Below are positions 17,299 to 26,119 of a stretch of 64,000 nt of DNA, piece by piece; position 1 is the stretch's first letter, and each line of letters starts with the position of its first letter. Position numbers and translations under genes: made by a program. Origin of the DNA: an uncultured Rikenellaceae bacterium (GTDB lineage Bacteria; Bacteroidota; Bacteroidia; Bacteroidales; Rikenellaceae); assembly GCA_910577285.1 (NCBI GenBank), contig CAJTLO010000001.1, positions 121,743 to 185,742 on the forward strand. The letters run 5' to 3'. Under the pieces are notes generated by a model. The model made no database searches. It had not been told where the DNA came from and saw nothing but the letters and a program-made list of their open reading frames with translations.

Positions 17299-18231
17299 AT
17301 GAAAGCGATTGTGATGCACGGCCCGGGATTGGCCGACGAACTTTTTTACGAAGATGTGCCGAAACCGGTGCCGGGCGAGGGCCGCGTATTGGTCAGAATT
17401 CATGCGGCGTCCGTCAATCAGATTGACTGGAAGCGTGTCTCGGGTATGGCGGGCGGTGCCTTGGTGCCCGAATTCCCGTGGGTGCCGGGAATGGACTTCG
17501 CGGGGACGGTAGAGGCTGTCGGCGAAGGGGTGGAACGTTTCGTCGCGGGCGACATGGTTTTCGGCTGTAGCGACGGCGGAACCTATGCCGAATACGTCGA
17601 GGCGGACCCGGCGCAACTGGTCGTCAAACCGATGGAACTCTCGTATGTGGATGCTGCTGCGGCAGCTTATGTGGCGCAGGCCGCGTGGCAGGCGCTTTAT
17701 CGTCACGGCAGACTCGAAAAGGGCCAGCGGGTGCTGATACACGGTGCTTCGGGTGCCGTCGGTGCGTTTGCCGTACAGTTCGCACGCGCTACCGGGGCCG
17801 AGGTGTATGCCGTTGCCGCGGGGCGCGATCGCGATTTCGTCCTCTCGCGCGGGGCGGACGTATTCGTCGACTACCGTACGACGGATTTTGCCGAGGTGGT
17901 CCCCGACATGGACCTTGTGATCGATCCGGTGGGAGGCGATACCCTGGAGCGCTCTTATGGTGTGGTGAAACCCGGCGGCAGGCTCGTGACGTTGACCGGA
18001 GAGGTGGATGCGACGGCCGCACGCGAACGCGGCATCGAGGCTGTCGCCATGAGGGTGGAACCCGATGCGGACGACCTGGCGGCGATCGCGACGCTTATCG
18101 GCGAGCATTGTGCGGCGGCGGATATCGCGGCGGTGTTCTGGCTGCGGGACGCCTGCAAGGCATGGAACTATGTGCTCGATCCGGACCCCGACCGTCGCGT
18201 GCACGGCAAGGTCATCCTGCAGGTGGTGTAG
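17299..18231 (+). CDS. MDR-family NAD(P)H:quinone oxidoreductase-like protein
   Basis: The 310-aa product is a medium-chain dehydrogenase/reductase of the quinone reductase type. It has the N-terminal GroES-like domain (VRIHAASVNQIDWKRVSG, WVPGMDFAGTVEAVGEGV) and the Rossmann motif HGASGAVGAFAVQFARATGA. The catalytic zinc ligands of alcohol dehydrogenases are absent, as expected for zeta-crystallin-like reductases. The start is the ATG opening MKAIVMHG; the long upstream extension is non-conserved. A 42-bp piece of this gene (17836-17877) is copied exactly in the intergenic region near 19.2 kb. Confidence 0.9.
   Translation: MKAIVMHGPGLADELFYEDVPKPVPGEGRVLVRIHAASVNQIDWKRVSGMAGGALVPEFPWVPGMDFAGTVEAVGEGVERFVAGDMVFGCSDGGTYAEYVEADPAQLVVKPMELSYVDAAAAAYVAQAAWQALYRHGRLEKGQRVLIHGASGAVGAFAVQFARATGAEVYAVAAGRDRDFVLSRGADVFVDYRTTDFAEVVPDMDLVIDPVGGDTLERSYGVVKPGGRLVTLTGEVDATAARERGIEAVAMRVEPDADDLAAIATLIGEHCAAADIAAVFWLRDACKAWNYVLDPDPDRRVHGKVILQVV
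17836..17877 (+). repeat. 42-bp exact duplicate, coding copy
   Basis: These 42 bases inside the MDR oxidoreductase gene, encoding FVLSRGADVFVDYR, recur identically at 19162-19203 outside any gene and in the same orientation. Confidence 0.9.
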
Positions 18232-18260
18232 GTTGTCCGCCCGTGGGAGGGATTGAACGG

Positions 18261-18296
18261 AAAGAGGCTGCCCCTCGAGTTGCGGGCAGCCTCTTT
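18261..18296. terminator. Bidirectional terminator between MDR gene and L,D-transpeptidase gene
   Basis: A 13-bp perfect stem, AAAGAGGCTGCCC (18261-18273) with GGGCAGCCTCTTT (18284-18296). The A/T ends make it usable on both strands, and it sits between convergent genes. Confidence 0.85.
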
Positions 18297-18319
18297 GGCT
18301 ATGTTTCCGCCGTGGGCGG

Positions 18320-19042
18320 TTATTGCATGGCGAGCGCTGGGGCAGGGGAGAGGATGGGACTGTTGAGCCGGTACTCCACATCGTCGGCATAGATGAAGAG
18401 GACGGCACCCTCCTTGATGGTGTCGATGATGGCGTCGTTCACCTCCTTGGGCAGCGAGGGACAGCCGAAGCTGCGTCCCAGCCGGCCGGCCGTACGGATG
18501 AAGGAAGTAGCGCAGTAGTCCGCCCCGTGGATCACGATGGCCCGTTCGTAGGCCTTGTCGTTGATCCCCTGTTCGAGTCCGTCGAGCCGCAGCGAGTATC
18601 CGTTGCGCCCCTGGTAGGTGTTTTGCGTGAGGAAGAAGCCGAGCGAACTTTGGTGCGACCCCGGCGTATTGGAAAACGATGTGGCATAGGTGTCGCCGCT
18701 GCCGCGCCCGTGGGCTACGAGCGATTTGTGGAGCAGCCGCCGATTCGCTACGTCGATGACGTAGAGCCGCTCCTGCGTGGAGGGTTTGCTGTAGTCCACG
18801 AACACCAGGATATCCTTCCGGCGGTCGGCGATCCGTTCGTAGCCGGTGAGCGCCTCGTCGAACGCCTCGTAAGGCAGTTCGCCGGTCAGCCCGGCGCTTT
18901 CGTAGATGAGCTTGTGCCGGTCGGCGGCGTATGCCGTTTCCGTCGCCGTCGGATGGTTTTCGGCAGGCAGTGCGCCGGAAGAACAGAACAGCAGCCCTCC
19001 TGCGATGGCTGCTGCCGTATATATTATTCCGCGTATTCTCAT
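18320..19042 (-). CDS. Murein L,D-transpeptidase catalytic-domain protein (YkuD_2-like)
   Basis: The product is 240 aa with an N-terminal export signal (roughly residues 1-27). The catalytic domain has YVIDVANRRLLHKSLVAHG, IVIHGADYC (His172) and the nucleophile motif GRSFGCPSLP (Cys194). The family forms or remodels 3-3 peptide crosslinks, although the YkuD_2 group is poorly characterised. The protein belongs in the periplasm. It is the only clear peptidoglycan-active protein in the window besides the degenerate LytM-like one. Confidence 0.87.
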   Translation of the reverse strand: MRIRGIIYTAAAIAGGLLFCSSGALPAENHPTATETAYAADRHKLIYESAGLTGELPYEAFDEALTGYERIADRRKDILVFVDYSKPSTQERLYVIDVANRRLLHKSLVAHGRGSGDTYATSFSNTPGSHQSSLGFFLTQNTYQGRNGYSLRLDGLEQGINDKAYERAIVIHGADYCATSFIRTAGRLGRSFGCPSLPKEVNDAIIDTIKEGAVLFIYADDVEYRLNSPILSPAPALAMQ

Positions 19043-19161
19043 GGTCGTGCAATGTTGTGATGAAAAACGTGCTTCGGAATTACTAACGCGGGAAAAGAGG
19101 CTCGTATTGCCCTCCGACCGGTCCCCGACCCCTCCCGGTCCCTTTGTACGTCGTCTCCTTG

Positions 19162-19203
19162 TTCGTCCTCTCGCGCGGGGCGGACGTATTCGTCGACTAC
19201 CGT
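19162..19203 (+). repeat. 42-bp exact duplicate, intergenic copy
   Basis: Identical to 17836-17877 of the MDR oxidoreductase gene and in the same orientation. Flanking bases do not match, so the shared segment has sharp edges. It lies between the L,D-transpeptidase start and the lepA stop. Confidence 0.9.
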
Positions 19204-19285
19204 TGTCCCTTTTGTTCTCCGGCCCACGGCCGGCCGCAGACGGCGTTTTGTCCGCCGGGCTGCGGAGGTCGGTGCGGTGGTCGGA

Positions 19286-21073
19286 TCAGTCCATCTTGAG
19301 CACGGCGAGGAAAGCCGACTGGGGTACCTCGACATTGCCTATCTGACGCATGCGCTTCTTACCTTTCTTCTGTTTCTCCAGCAGTTTGCGCTTGCGGGAG
19401 ATGTCGCCGCCGTAACATTTGGCCGTCACGTCCTTGCGGACGGCCTTGATGGTTTCGCGGGCGATGATCTTCGCTCCGATGGCGGCCTGTACCGCGATGT
19501 CGAACTGCTGGCGCGGAATGAGCTCCTTGAGCTTTTCGCACATGCGCCGCCCGAAATCGTAGGCGTGGTCCTGGTAGATGAGCGACGAGAGCGCATCCAC
19601 CGGTTCGCCGTTCAGCAGGATGTCGAGTTTGGCCAGGCGGCTTTCGCGGTATCCCGTTTGGTGGTAGTCGAAAGAGGCGTAGCCGCGCGAGATGCTCTTG
19701 AGCTTGTCGTAGAAGTCGAATACGATCTCCGAGAGCGGCATGTCGAAGGTGACCTCCACCCGGTCCTGCGAGATGAAGACCTGGTTGCGGAGCGTGCCGC
19801 GCTTGTCGATGCAGAGTTTGATGACGTTGCCCAGGTAGTCGCTTTTGGTGATGATCTGCGCCTCGATGTAGGGTTCCTCGATCTTGTCCACCATCGTGGG
19901 TTCCGGAAGGCCCGAAGGGTTGTGTACGTAGACGGTTTCGCCCTTTTTCGTGGTGACCCGGTACGAAACGTTGGGGACGGTGGTGATCACGTCCATGTCG
20001 AATTCGCGGTAGAGGCGTTCCTGGATGATTTCCATGTGCAGCAGGCCGAGAAAGCCGCAGCGGAAGCCGAAGCCCAGAGCGAGGGAGCTCTCCGGATCGA
20101 AGGTGAGCGAGGCGTCGTTGAGCTGAAGTTTCTCCAGCGATGCCCGCAGGTCTTCGTATTGGTCGGCCTCCACGGGATAGACGCCCGCGAACACCATGGG
20201 TTTTACATCCTCGAAACCGGCGATCGCCTCGGTGCTGGGGTTCTCCACGTGGGTGATCGTATCGCCTACCTTCACCTCGCGCGAGTTCTTGATGCCCGAT
20301 ATGATGTAGCCCACGTCGCCCGCCCGGATCTCCTTTCGGGGAGCGAGTTTCAGCTTGAGTACGCCCGTTTCGTCGGCGTCGTATTCGTGTCCGGTATTGA
20401 TGAACTTCACCGTGTCGCCCGTGCGGAGCGTGCCGTTGAAGATGCGGAAGTAGGCGATGATGCCCCGGAAGGGGTTGAATACCGAGTCGAAGATCAGCGC
20501 CTGCAGGGGAGCGTTCTCGTCGCCTTTGGGTGCGGGAACGCGCTCCACGATGGCTTCGAGGATCTCTTCCACGCCCTGACCCGTGCGGCCCGAGGCGGCG
20601 ATGATTTCGTCGTGGTCGCATCCCAGCAGGTCGACGATCTGGTCCTTGACCTCCTCGATCATGGCCGCTTCCATGTCGATTTTGTTGATCACCGGGATGA
20701 TCTCCAGGTCGTGCCCGAGGGCGAGGTAGAGGTTCGAGATGGTCTGTGCCTGAATGCCCTGTGTGGCGTCGACGATGAGCAGGGCTCCTTCGCACGAGGC
20801 GATGGCTCGCGAAACTTCGTAGGAGAAGTCCACGTGACCGGGGGTGTCGATCAGGTTGAGGATATACTTCTCTCCGCCGCGCTCGTATTCCATCTGGATG
20901 GCGTGGCTCTTGATCGTGATGCCCTTTTCGCGTTCCAGTTCCATGTCGTCGAGTACCTGCGCCTGCAGTTCGCGTTGGGATACGGTGTCGGTCGCTTCCA
21001 GGAGGCGGTCGGCGAGGGTGCTCTTGCCGTGGTCGATGTGGGCTATGATACAGAAATTTCGGATGTTCTTCAT
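19286..21073 (-). CDS. lepA: Elongation factor 4 (LepA)
   Basis: The 595-aa translational GTPase has the G1 motif AHIDHGKSTLADRLLE, the switch region GITIKSHAI, DTPGHVDFSYEVSRAIASCEGALL, NKIDM, and the LepA-specific C-terminal domain (RCGFLGLLHMEI, then the basic KKGKKRMRQIGNVEVPQSAFLAVL tail). Length is standard. LepA acts on stalled or back-translocated ribosomes and in 30S biogenesis. It is divergently transcribed from the prenyltransferase gene. Confidence 0.98.
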   Translation of the reverse strand: MKNIRNFCIIAHIDHGKSTLADRLLEATDTVSQRELQAQVLDDMELEREKGITIKSHAIQMEYERGGEKYILNLIDTPGHVDFSYEVSRAIASCEGALLIVDATQGIQAQTISNLYLALGHDLEIIPVINKIDMEAAMIEEVKDQIVDLLGCDHDEIIAASGRTGQGVEEILEAIVERVPAPKGDENAPLQALIFDSVFNPFRGIIAYFRIFNGTLRTGDTVKFINTGHEYDADETGVLKLKLAPRKEIRAGDVGYIISGIKNSREVKVGDTITHVENPSTEAIAGFEDVKPMVFAGVYPVEADQYEDLRASLEKLQLNDASLTFDPESSLALGFGFRCGFLGLLHMEIIQERLYREFDMDVITTVPNVSYRVTTKKGETVYVHNPSGLPEPTMVDKIEEPYIEAQIITKSDYLGNVIKLCIDKRGTLRNQVFISQDRVEVTFDMPLSEIVFDFYDKLKSISRGYASFDYHQTGYRESRLAKLDILLNGEPVDALSSLIYQDHAYDFGRRMCEKLKELIPRQQFDIAVQAAIGAKIIARETIKAVRKDVTAKCYGGDISRKRKLLEKQKKGKKRMRQIGNVEVPQSAFLAVLKMD

Positions 21074-21151
21074 GGATCGGATTGAGATTTATGCCGTGCC
21101 CCCCGGCGCCCGGAAACAGGCCGGAAAACCGCGAGGGAATACAACGGCATG

Positions 21152-21159
21152 CAAAGTTA
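21152..21159 (-). promoter_or_regulatory. -7 box TAACTTTG for lepA
   Basis: Minus-strand TAACTTTG, 78 bp upstream of the lepA start codon. It is only two bases from an opposing TAATTTTG box, giving a compact divergent promoter. Confidence 0.6.
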
Positions 21160-21161
21160 AT

Positions 21162-21169
21162 TAATTTTG
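21162..21169 (+). promoter_or_regulatory. -7 box TAATTTTG for the UbiA-family prenyltransferase
   Basis: Exact TAnnTTTG match 27 bp upstream of the prenyltransferase ATG. Confidence 0.65.
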
Positions 21170-21196
21170 CAGGATTAACGCAAATAGCTCTCGATT

Positions 21197-22060
21197 ATGG
21201 ATCATGCAGTTTCCCGTTACGCCTCGCTCGTCAAGTTCGCCCATACCGTTTTCGCGCTGCCTTTCGCGCTGCTCGCCTATGTCTACGCCCTGGTGAGTAC
21301 CGCGACGCCTTTCGACTGGCTGCTGCTGGTGAAAATCTTGCTGTGCATGGTGCTGGCCCGCAACGCCGCCATGGGATTCAACCGCTGGGCCGACCGCGAT
21401 ATCGACGCCCGCAATCCCCGCACGGCCGGTCGCGAGATTCCCGCCGGCAGGATCACCCCGCGGGCGGCGCTTCTGTTCGTCGTCGTCAACGGCGTACTCT
21501 TCGTGGCCGTGGCCGCCTGGATCAATCGCCTGGCCCTGTGGCTTTCGCCCGTGGCGCTCGTCGTGCTGCTCGGCTACAGCCTCACCAAACGTTTCACCTC
21601 GTGGTCGCATGTGGTGCTGGGACTTGCGCTCGCCATCGCGCCCGTGGGAGCCTACATCGCCGTAACGGGCGGCATAGCCCTCTTTCCCGTGCTACTGGCG
21701 GCGGCCGTACTGACCTGGACGGCAGGTTTCGATATTCTCTATTCGTTGCAGGATGCGTCCTTCGACCGCAGCCACGGACTCCACTCCGTGCCGGCCCGTT
21801 TTTCGGCCGGGGGAGCCACCGCCATCAGCATCGTGCTGCATGTGCTGGCCGTGGCGACGGTGGCCTGTCTGGGGGGGCTCTACGGGCTGAATCGCTGGTA
21901 TTGGATCGGGTTCGGACTCTTTACCGCGGTGCTGGTCGTGCAGCACATCCTCTATCGTCCTTCGCGCATCGACCGGATCGGGGCTTCGTTCGGCCTGGTC
22001 AACGGTCTGGCCAGCGTCAGCTATGCGACCCTGGCGATCGTCGCCCTGCTGACGGCATAG
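21197..22060 (+). CDS. UbiA-family prenyltransferase (menaquinone pathway, MqnP-like)
   Basis: The product (287 aa) is an integral membrane prenyltransferase with about eight to nine hydrophobic helices. The first Asp-rich site is GFNRWADRDIDARNPRTAGR, close to the 4-hydroxybenzoate and futalosine-pathway (MqnP) type; the second is near DILYSLQDASFDRSHGLHSV. It attaches a polyprenyl chain to an aromatic acceptor for quinone synthesis. Because Bacteroidota make menaquinone rather than ubiquinone, an MqnP-type role is likely, but no other menaquinone genes are in the window to confirm it. Confidence 0.85.
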   Translation: MDHAVSRYASLVKFAHTVFALPFALLAYVYALVSTATPFDWLLLVKILLCMVLARNAAMGFNRWADRDIDARNPRTAGREIPAGRITPRAALLFVVVNGVLFVAVAAWINRLALWLSPVALVVLLGYSLTKRFTSWSHVVLGLALAIAPVGAYIAVTGGIALFPVLLAAAVLTWTAGFDILYSLQDASFDRSHGLHSVPARFSAGGATAISIVLHVLAVATVACLGGLYGLNRWYWIGFGLFTAVLVVQHILYRPSRIDRIGASFGLVNGLASVSYATLAIVALLTA

Positions 22061-22086
22061 CGCCTCCCAAAGGGCGTGTAAAAATT

Positions 22087-22122
22087 AGGAAGGGCGATAC
22101 CGCGGTATCGCCCTTCCTCTTT
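22087..22122. terminator. Long-stem terminator after the prenyltransferase gene
   Basis: A perfect 16-bp palindrome, AGGAAGGGCGATACCG with CGGTATCGCCCTTCCT (22087-22118), is followed by CTTTT. It lies between convergent genes and could serve both. Confidence 0.9.
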
Positions 22123-22143
22123 TGCGACTGCGCGCCGACCGCG

Positions 22144-22812
22144 TCAGTTCTGTACGTTACGTTTGGCCTCCATCAGGATGGTGAACGCCCGGTGGATGTC
22201 GTGGTCGCCGACGACGATGGTGAACTCATTGGCGGTACTGATCACCTCCACGATGTTGATGTTGTCCCACGCGAGCTCCTTGAAGAGGTAGTAGTAGACG
22301 CCGGGACACGCCGTATTCTCCGATGGGAGCCGGACGGTGATGAGCGACAGGTTGGTGTTGGAGCTGATGATGCGTTCGTTGGCGAAGAGCTCCTTCACGA
22401 GCGGCACGATGGAGTCGCTCACCACGAGCGTGGTTTCGTAAATACCCTGCGAGAAGGTGCAGAAGACGTTTTTCAGCGAGTGCACCTCGTTCAGCAGACG
22501 GGCCTGAAGGCCGTACAGGGTGGAGGTGTTGAGGAACGTGAAGTCGGAGAGGTTGGAGCGCACCACGATGTCGCCCATGTTCTCCACCACGTTCTTGATC
22601 TTCATCGCCGACATCAGTTCCAGACGCGGAACGAGCCTGTTGAGGGCCATGATCACGGCGCTGTCGTTGACCGTCTTTCCTATTCTCTCTTCCACTTCCG
22701 GTTTGATCTGGCGGGCAAGCGCCGAAAGATTGATGAGGCCGTCGACCAGCGCTCCTTCCAGGAAAGGTTTCTTTTTTACAACTTCTTCTACTGCTACAGG
22801 TATCGATATCAT
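22144..22812 (-). CDS. ACT-domain protein of unknown function
   Basis: The 222-aa soluble protein has an N-terminal helical segment (about residues 1-75) with a winged-helix-like look. Two ACT-like repeats follow: MGDIVVRSNLSDFTFLN and, at the C-terminus, LSLITVRLPSENTACPGVYYYLF-x8-INIVEVISTANEFTIVVGD, which resembles aspartokinase ACT domains. It lacks a kinase domain. ACT domains bind amino acids, so a sensing role is plausible but unproven. It is transcribed alone, leftward, from a distinctly AT-rich upstream region. Confidence 0.7.
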   Translation of the reverse strand: MISIPVAVEEVVKKKPFLEGALVDGLINLSALARQIKPEVEERIGKTVNDSAVIMALNRLVPRLELMSAMKIKNVVENMGDIVVRSNLSDFTFLNTSTLYGLQARLLNEVHSLKNVFCTFSQGIYETTLVVSDSIVPLVKELFANERIISSNTNLSLITVRLPSENTACPGVYYYLFKELAWDNINIVEVISTANEFTIVVGDHDIHRAFTILMEAKRNVQN

Positions 22813-23130
22813 ATATATCTGTTTAGTTTTAAATTGGTGTGTGTTTAAAAAGTTATTGTGGAAAATTACACCCCTCTAAGATGTGAATGCAAAAAAAATA
22901 AATCTTACCGATAAATCAAAATATTTGCGTGTTTTTCTTCGGTCGAACCGTAATAAAAACTTCGGCTGTTATAAAACAGGGGGTGTCTTACCCGCTTCCG
23001 GGCTGGATATATCATATATGTGTGAGAAATGATGCGGTTTTCAACCGGACCGGTATAAAAAAGGCTCCGTGTTGTTTCCGCTTCCGTTTCGTTCGTTTCC
23101 TGTCGTAAGGGAACGAAAAAAACGCATAGT
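22813..23130. other. AT-rich intergenic region upstream of the ACT gene
   Basis: This region is clearly more AT-rich than its surroundings, with poly-A and poly-T tracts. No gene and no exact TAnnTTTG box facing the ACT gene could be supported. It probably holds the ACT promoter. Confidence 0.5.
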
Positions 23131-23165
23131 TAGTCTGCGGAGGAATGGTTTCCGAGTATTCTCCG

Positions 23166-23540
23166 TATCTTTGACTTCATCCAAGATACTCCGCCTTGGA
23201 AAAAAGCAAGCGGGTTTGCTTTTGCCGCTCGGCTTATTTAAATCTTTGACTTTGTCTTAAATACTCCGTCTTGGCAAAATCCGAATGCAATTCGGTTTTG
23301 CACTCGACTTTTCGTATCTTTGACTTTGTCTTAGATACTCCATCTCGGCAAAACTCGAATGTGATTCGGTTTTGCACTCGACTTTTCGTATCTTTGGCTG
23401 TGCCTCGGATACTTGGGTCCGGGTGAAACCGGATGCCGTTCGGTTTGCCCTCGATTTTCGTATCTTGGGCGAAGCCGAAGATACGTACGCACGGCAAAAG
23501 CGAACGCGCTTGCTTTTGCCCTCGCTTATTCGTATCTTTA
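23166..23540 (+). repeat. Second hairpin/promoter-box array (about 72-75 bp period) before pheT
   Basis: Boxes recur at 23166 (TATCTTTG), 23241 (AATCTTTG), 23315 (TATCTTTG), 23389 (TATCTTTG), 23461 (TATCTTGG) and 23533 (TATCTTTA), spaced 75, 74, 74, 72 and 72 bp. Most intervals hold a GCAAAA...TTTTGC hairpin like that of the 5.5-kb array, and boxes often pair with a downstream AAGATAC or TTAGATAC to make a second hairpin. Hairpin cores vary between units while arms and boxes are kept. All units point towards pheT. Confidence 0.9.
23533..23540 (+). promoter_or_regulatory. -7 box TATCTTTA nearest pheT
   Basis: Last box of the array, one mismatch from TAnnTTTG, 34 bp upstream of the pheT ATG. 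Upstream boxes in the array (23315, 23389) are perfect and could give longer transcripts. Confidence 0.55.
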
Positions 23541-23574
23541 CCCTGTTTTTTTAATATGCAAATTTCAGCGATCG

Positions 23575-26040
23575 ATGAAAATATCTTATCAGTGGCTTAA
23601 ACGCTATATAGACACCGACTTGCAGTTGGACGAACTGCTGACCATCCTTACCGATATAGGGCTCGAAGTGGACGGAACCGAGTCGTTCGAGAGTGTCCGG
23701 GGCGGATTGCAGGGAGTGGTCGTGGGCGAGGTGCTCACCTGTGTCGACCATCCCGATTCCGATCACCTGCACCTGACGGAGGTGGAGGTCGGCCTGGAGG
23801 AACCGTTGAAGATCGTGTGCGGGGCTCCGAACGTGGCGGCCGGGCAGAAGGTGCTCGTGGCTACCGTGGGCGCCGTTCTCTATCCGGCGGATGCGCAGGA
23901 GGGCTTCAAGATAAAGAAGAGCCGGATACGCGGCGCGGATTCCTTCGGTATGATCTGCGCCGAGGACGAACTGGGCATCGGCACCGGTCACGAGGGCATC
24001 ATGGTGCTTTCGCCGGATGCCGTACCGGGGACGCCTGCGGCCCTCTATCTGGGTCTGGAGTCGGATACGGTCATCGAGATAGGCCTTACCCCCAACCGGG
24101 CCGACGCCATGTCGCATTACGGCGTGGCCCGCGACCTGGCGGCCTACCTGAAGGCCCATGGCCGGAAGGCGACGCTTTCGCTTCCCGCGGCGGAGATGTC
24201 CGACGGGGAGGGAGTGCCCATGGCGGATGTGACGGTAGAGGCTCCGCAGGGCGCCCCGCGGTATGCCGGCGTGGTGATAAGCGGAGTGCGGATAGGGCCT
24301 TCGCCCGAATGGATGCAGAAGAGCCTGAGGGCCATAGGACTCAATCCGAAGAATAACGTGGTGGACGTCACCAATTTCGTTCTCCACGAGCTGGGGCAGC
24401 CGCTCCATTCGTTCGATGCCGACCGGATTGCCGGTGGCAGGGTGGTGGTGCGGACCTGTCCGCAGGGGACCCGGTTCGTGACGCTCGACGGTGTGGAGCA
24501 TACGCTTTCGGATCAGGACCTCATGATATGCGATGCGGAGAAGCCCATGTGCATCGCGGGTGTCATGGGAGGACGGGAGTCGGGCGTGAGCGACGATACG
24601 GTGAACGTCTTCCTCGAAAGCGCCTATTTCAATCCCGTCTGGATACGCAAGAGCGCACGGCGTCATGGGATCAATTCCGATGCGTCGTTCCGCTTCGAGC
24701 GGGGAATCGACCCCAACATCACCTTATACGCCCTGAAGCGTGCCGCCCTGCTGATTCTGGAGTTGGCCGGGGGGCGGATCGCTTCGGGGATTGCCGATCT
24801 GATCTCCGTGCCGGAGATCACCGAGCCGTTCCGGTTCGACATTGCGTACGACAGGATCGACGCCCTTACGGGCAAGGAGATTCCGCAGGCGACGGTGAAG
24901 GGGATTCTCGAGGCGCTGGAGATCCGCATCGAGGCCGAGCGGGACGGGGTGCTTTCGGTGGCCGTGCCGCCCTACCGCGTGGATGTGCGGCGTCCGGCGG
25001 ACCTGATCGAGGAGATCCTGCGCATTTACGGCTACAACAACATCGAGCTCCCTTCCAGGGTGTGCTCGGCCATTGCGCTGGCCAAGCGTCCCGGCAGGGG
25101 AGAGGTCGCCGAGAAGGCGGCGGAGTTCCTCACGGCCAACGGCTTCTCGGAGATCATGAGCAACTCGCTCACCCGACTGGCCTATTACGAAGGGCTGACG
25201 GACTATCCGGCCGAGCGTTGCGTGAAGATACTCAATCCGCTGAGCGCCGACCTCAATGCCATGCGGCAGACGCTCCTTTTCAATGCGCTGGAAGCGGTCG
25301 CGCTCAATACCAATCACCGCACTCCGAACCTGAAGCTGTATGAGTTCGGCAACGTGTATCGCTACGATGCGACCCGGGCGGCCGAAGGCGGCCTGGCGCC
25401 CTATTCCGAACAGTACCGTCTCGCAGTGGCCATGACCGGACTGAGGGGGATCGCTTCGTGGAACGAGAAGGCCGTGCCGGCCACCTTCTTCGACCTTCGT
25501 GCCGTGGCGGAGCGGCTGCTCGGTCGTTTCGGGATGGACATTTATCGGTTGGAGACGGTGCCCTGTACGGGCGACCTCTATTCGGAGGGGCTCTCTTTCC
25601 GGCTCAACGGCAAGGAGCTCTTTACGTTGGGAATCGTGTCGGGCCGCATCCGGAAGATGTTCGATCTTCGTGCCGAGGTCTATTTCATGGATATGGATTT
25701 CGATGCGTTCGTCCGCAGCGTGCGCAAACAGCGCATCGCCGCGTCGGAGCTGCCGAAGTTCCCGGAGGTGCGTCGCGACCTCGCCCTGTTGGTGGACAGG
25801 GAGGTTACGTTCGAGCGGCTCAGGGCCATCGCCTTTGCGACCGAACGCAAGCTGTTGCGCAGCGTGACGCTCTTCGACGTGTACGAGGGCGACAAGCTGC
25901 CCGCCGGCAAGAAGTCGTATGCGCTGGGTTTCGTGCTGCAGGACAGGGAACGTACGCTCACCGACCAGCTCATCGACAAGGCCATGAACAACCTGCTCAC
26001 CCAGTTCGAGAAACAGACGGGTGCCGTGGTGCGCGTCTGA
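23575..26040 (+). CDS. pheT: Phenylalanine--tRNA ligase beta subunit
   Basis: The 821-aa product opens with MKISYQWLKRYIDTDL and has the full domain order. It contains a tRNA-binding EMAP-like domain (about 40-155, with HPDSDHLHLTEV), B3/B4 editing domains, B5 (ADLIEEILRIYGYNNIELP), the synthetase-like core, and a C-terminal FDX-ACB anticodon-binding domain (SELPKFPEVRRDLALLVDREV). It pairs with PheS to charge tRNA-Phe; pheS is not in the window, so the genes are unlinked here. The start is the ATG opening MKISYQ. Confidence 0.98.
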   Translation: MKISYQWLKRYIDTDLQLDELLTILTDIGLEVDGTESFESVRGGLQGVVVGEVLTCVDHPDSDHLHLTEVEVGLEEPLKIVCGAPNVAAGQKVLVATVGAVLYPADAQEGFKIKKSRIRGADSFGMICAEDELGIGTGHEGIMVLSPDAVPGTPAALYLGLESDTVIEIGLTPNRADAMSHYGVARDLAAYLKAHGRKATLSLPAAEMSDGEGVPMADVTVEAPQGAPRYAGVVISGVRIGPSPEWMQKSLRAIGLNPKNNVVDVTNFVLHELGQPLHSFDADRIAGGRVVVRTCPQGTRFVTLDGVEHTLSDQDLMICDAEKPMCIAGVMGGRESGVSDDTVNVFLESAYFNPVWIRKSARRHGINSDASFRFERGIDPNITLYALKRAALLILELAGGRIASGIADLISVPEITEPFRFDIAYDRIDALTGKEIPQATVKGILEALEIRIEAERDGVLSVAVPPYRVDVRRPADLIEEILRIYGYNNIELPSRVCSAIALAKRPGRGEVAEKAAEFLTANGFSEIMSNSLTRLAYYEGLTDYPAERCVKILNPLSADLNAMRQTLLFNALEAVALNTNHRTPNLKLYEFGNVYRYDATRAAEGGLAPYSEQYRLAVAMTGLRGIASWNEKAVPATFFDLRAVAERLLGRFGMDIYRLETVPCTGDLYSEGLSFRLNGKELFTLGIVSGRIRKMFDLRAEVYFMDMDFDAFVRSVRKQRIAASELPKFPEVRRDLALLVDREVTFERLRAIAFATERKLLRSVTLFDVYEGDKLPAGKKSYALGFVLQDRERTLTDQLIDKAMNNLLTQFEKQTGAVVRV

Positions 26041-26119
26041 AGCGGCGGGTGTTTCCGGTGCGGTACGACTCTTGCATGACTTCCCCGTAAAGGGGCGCTG
26101 CCGTGTGGGATGGCGCCGA

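Noticed and set aside
19277..21085. 602-codon open frame opposite lepA
   Set aside because: Same antisense artefact; lepA is fully conserved on the other strand.
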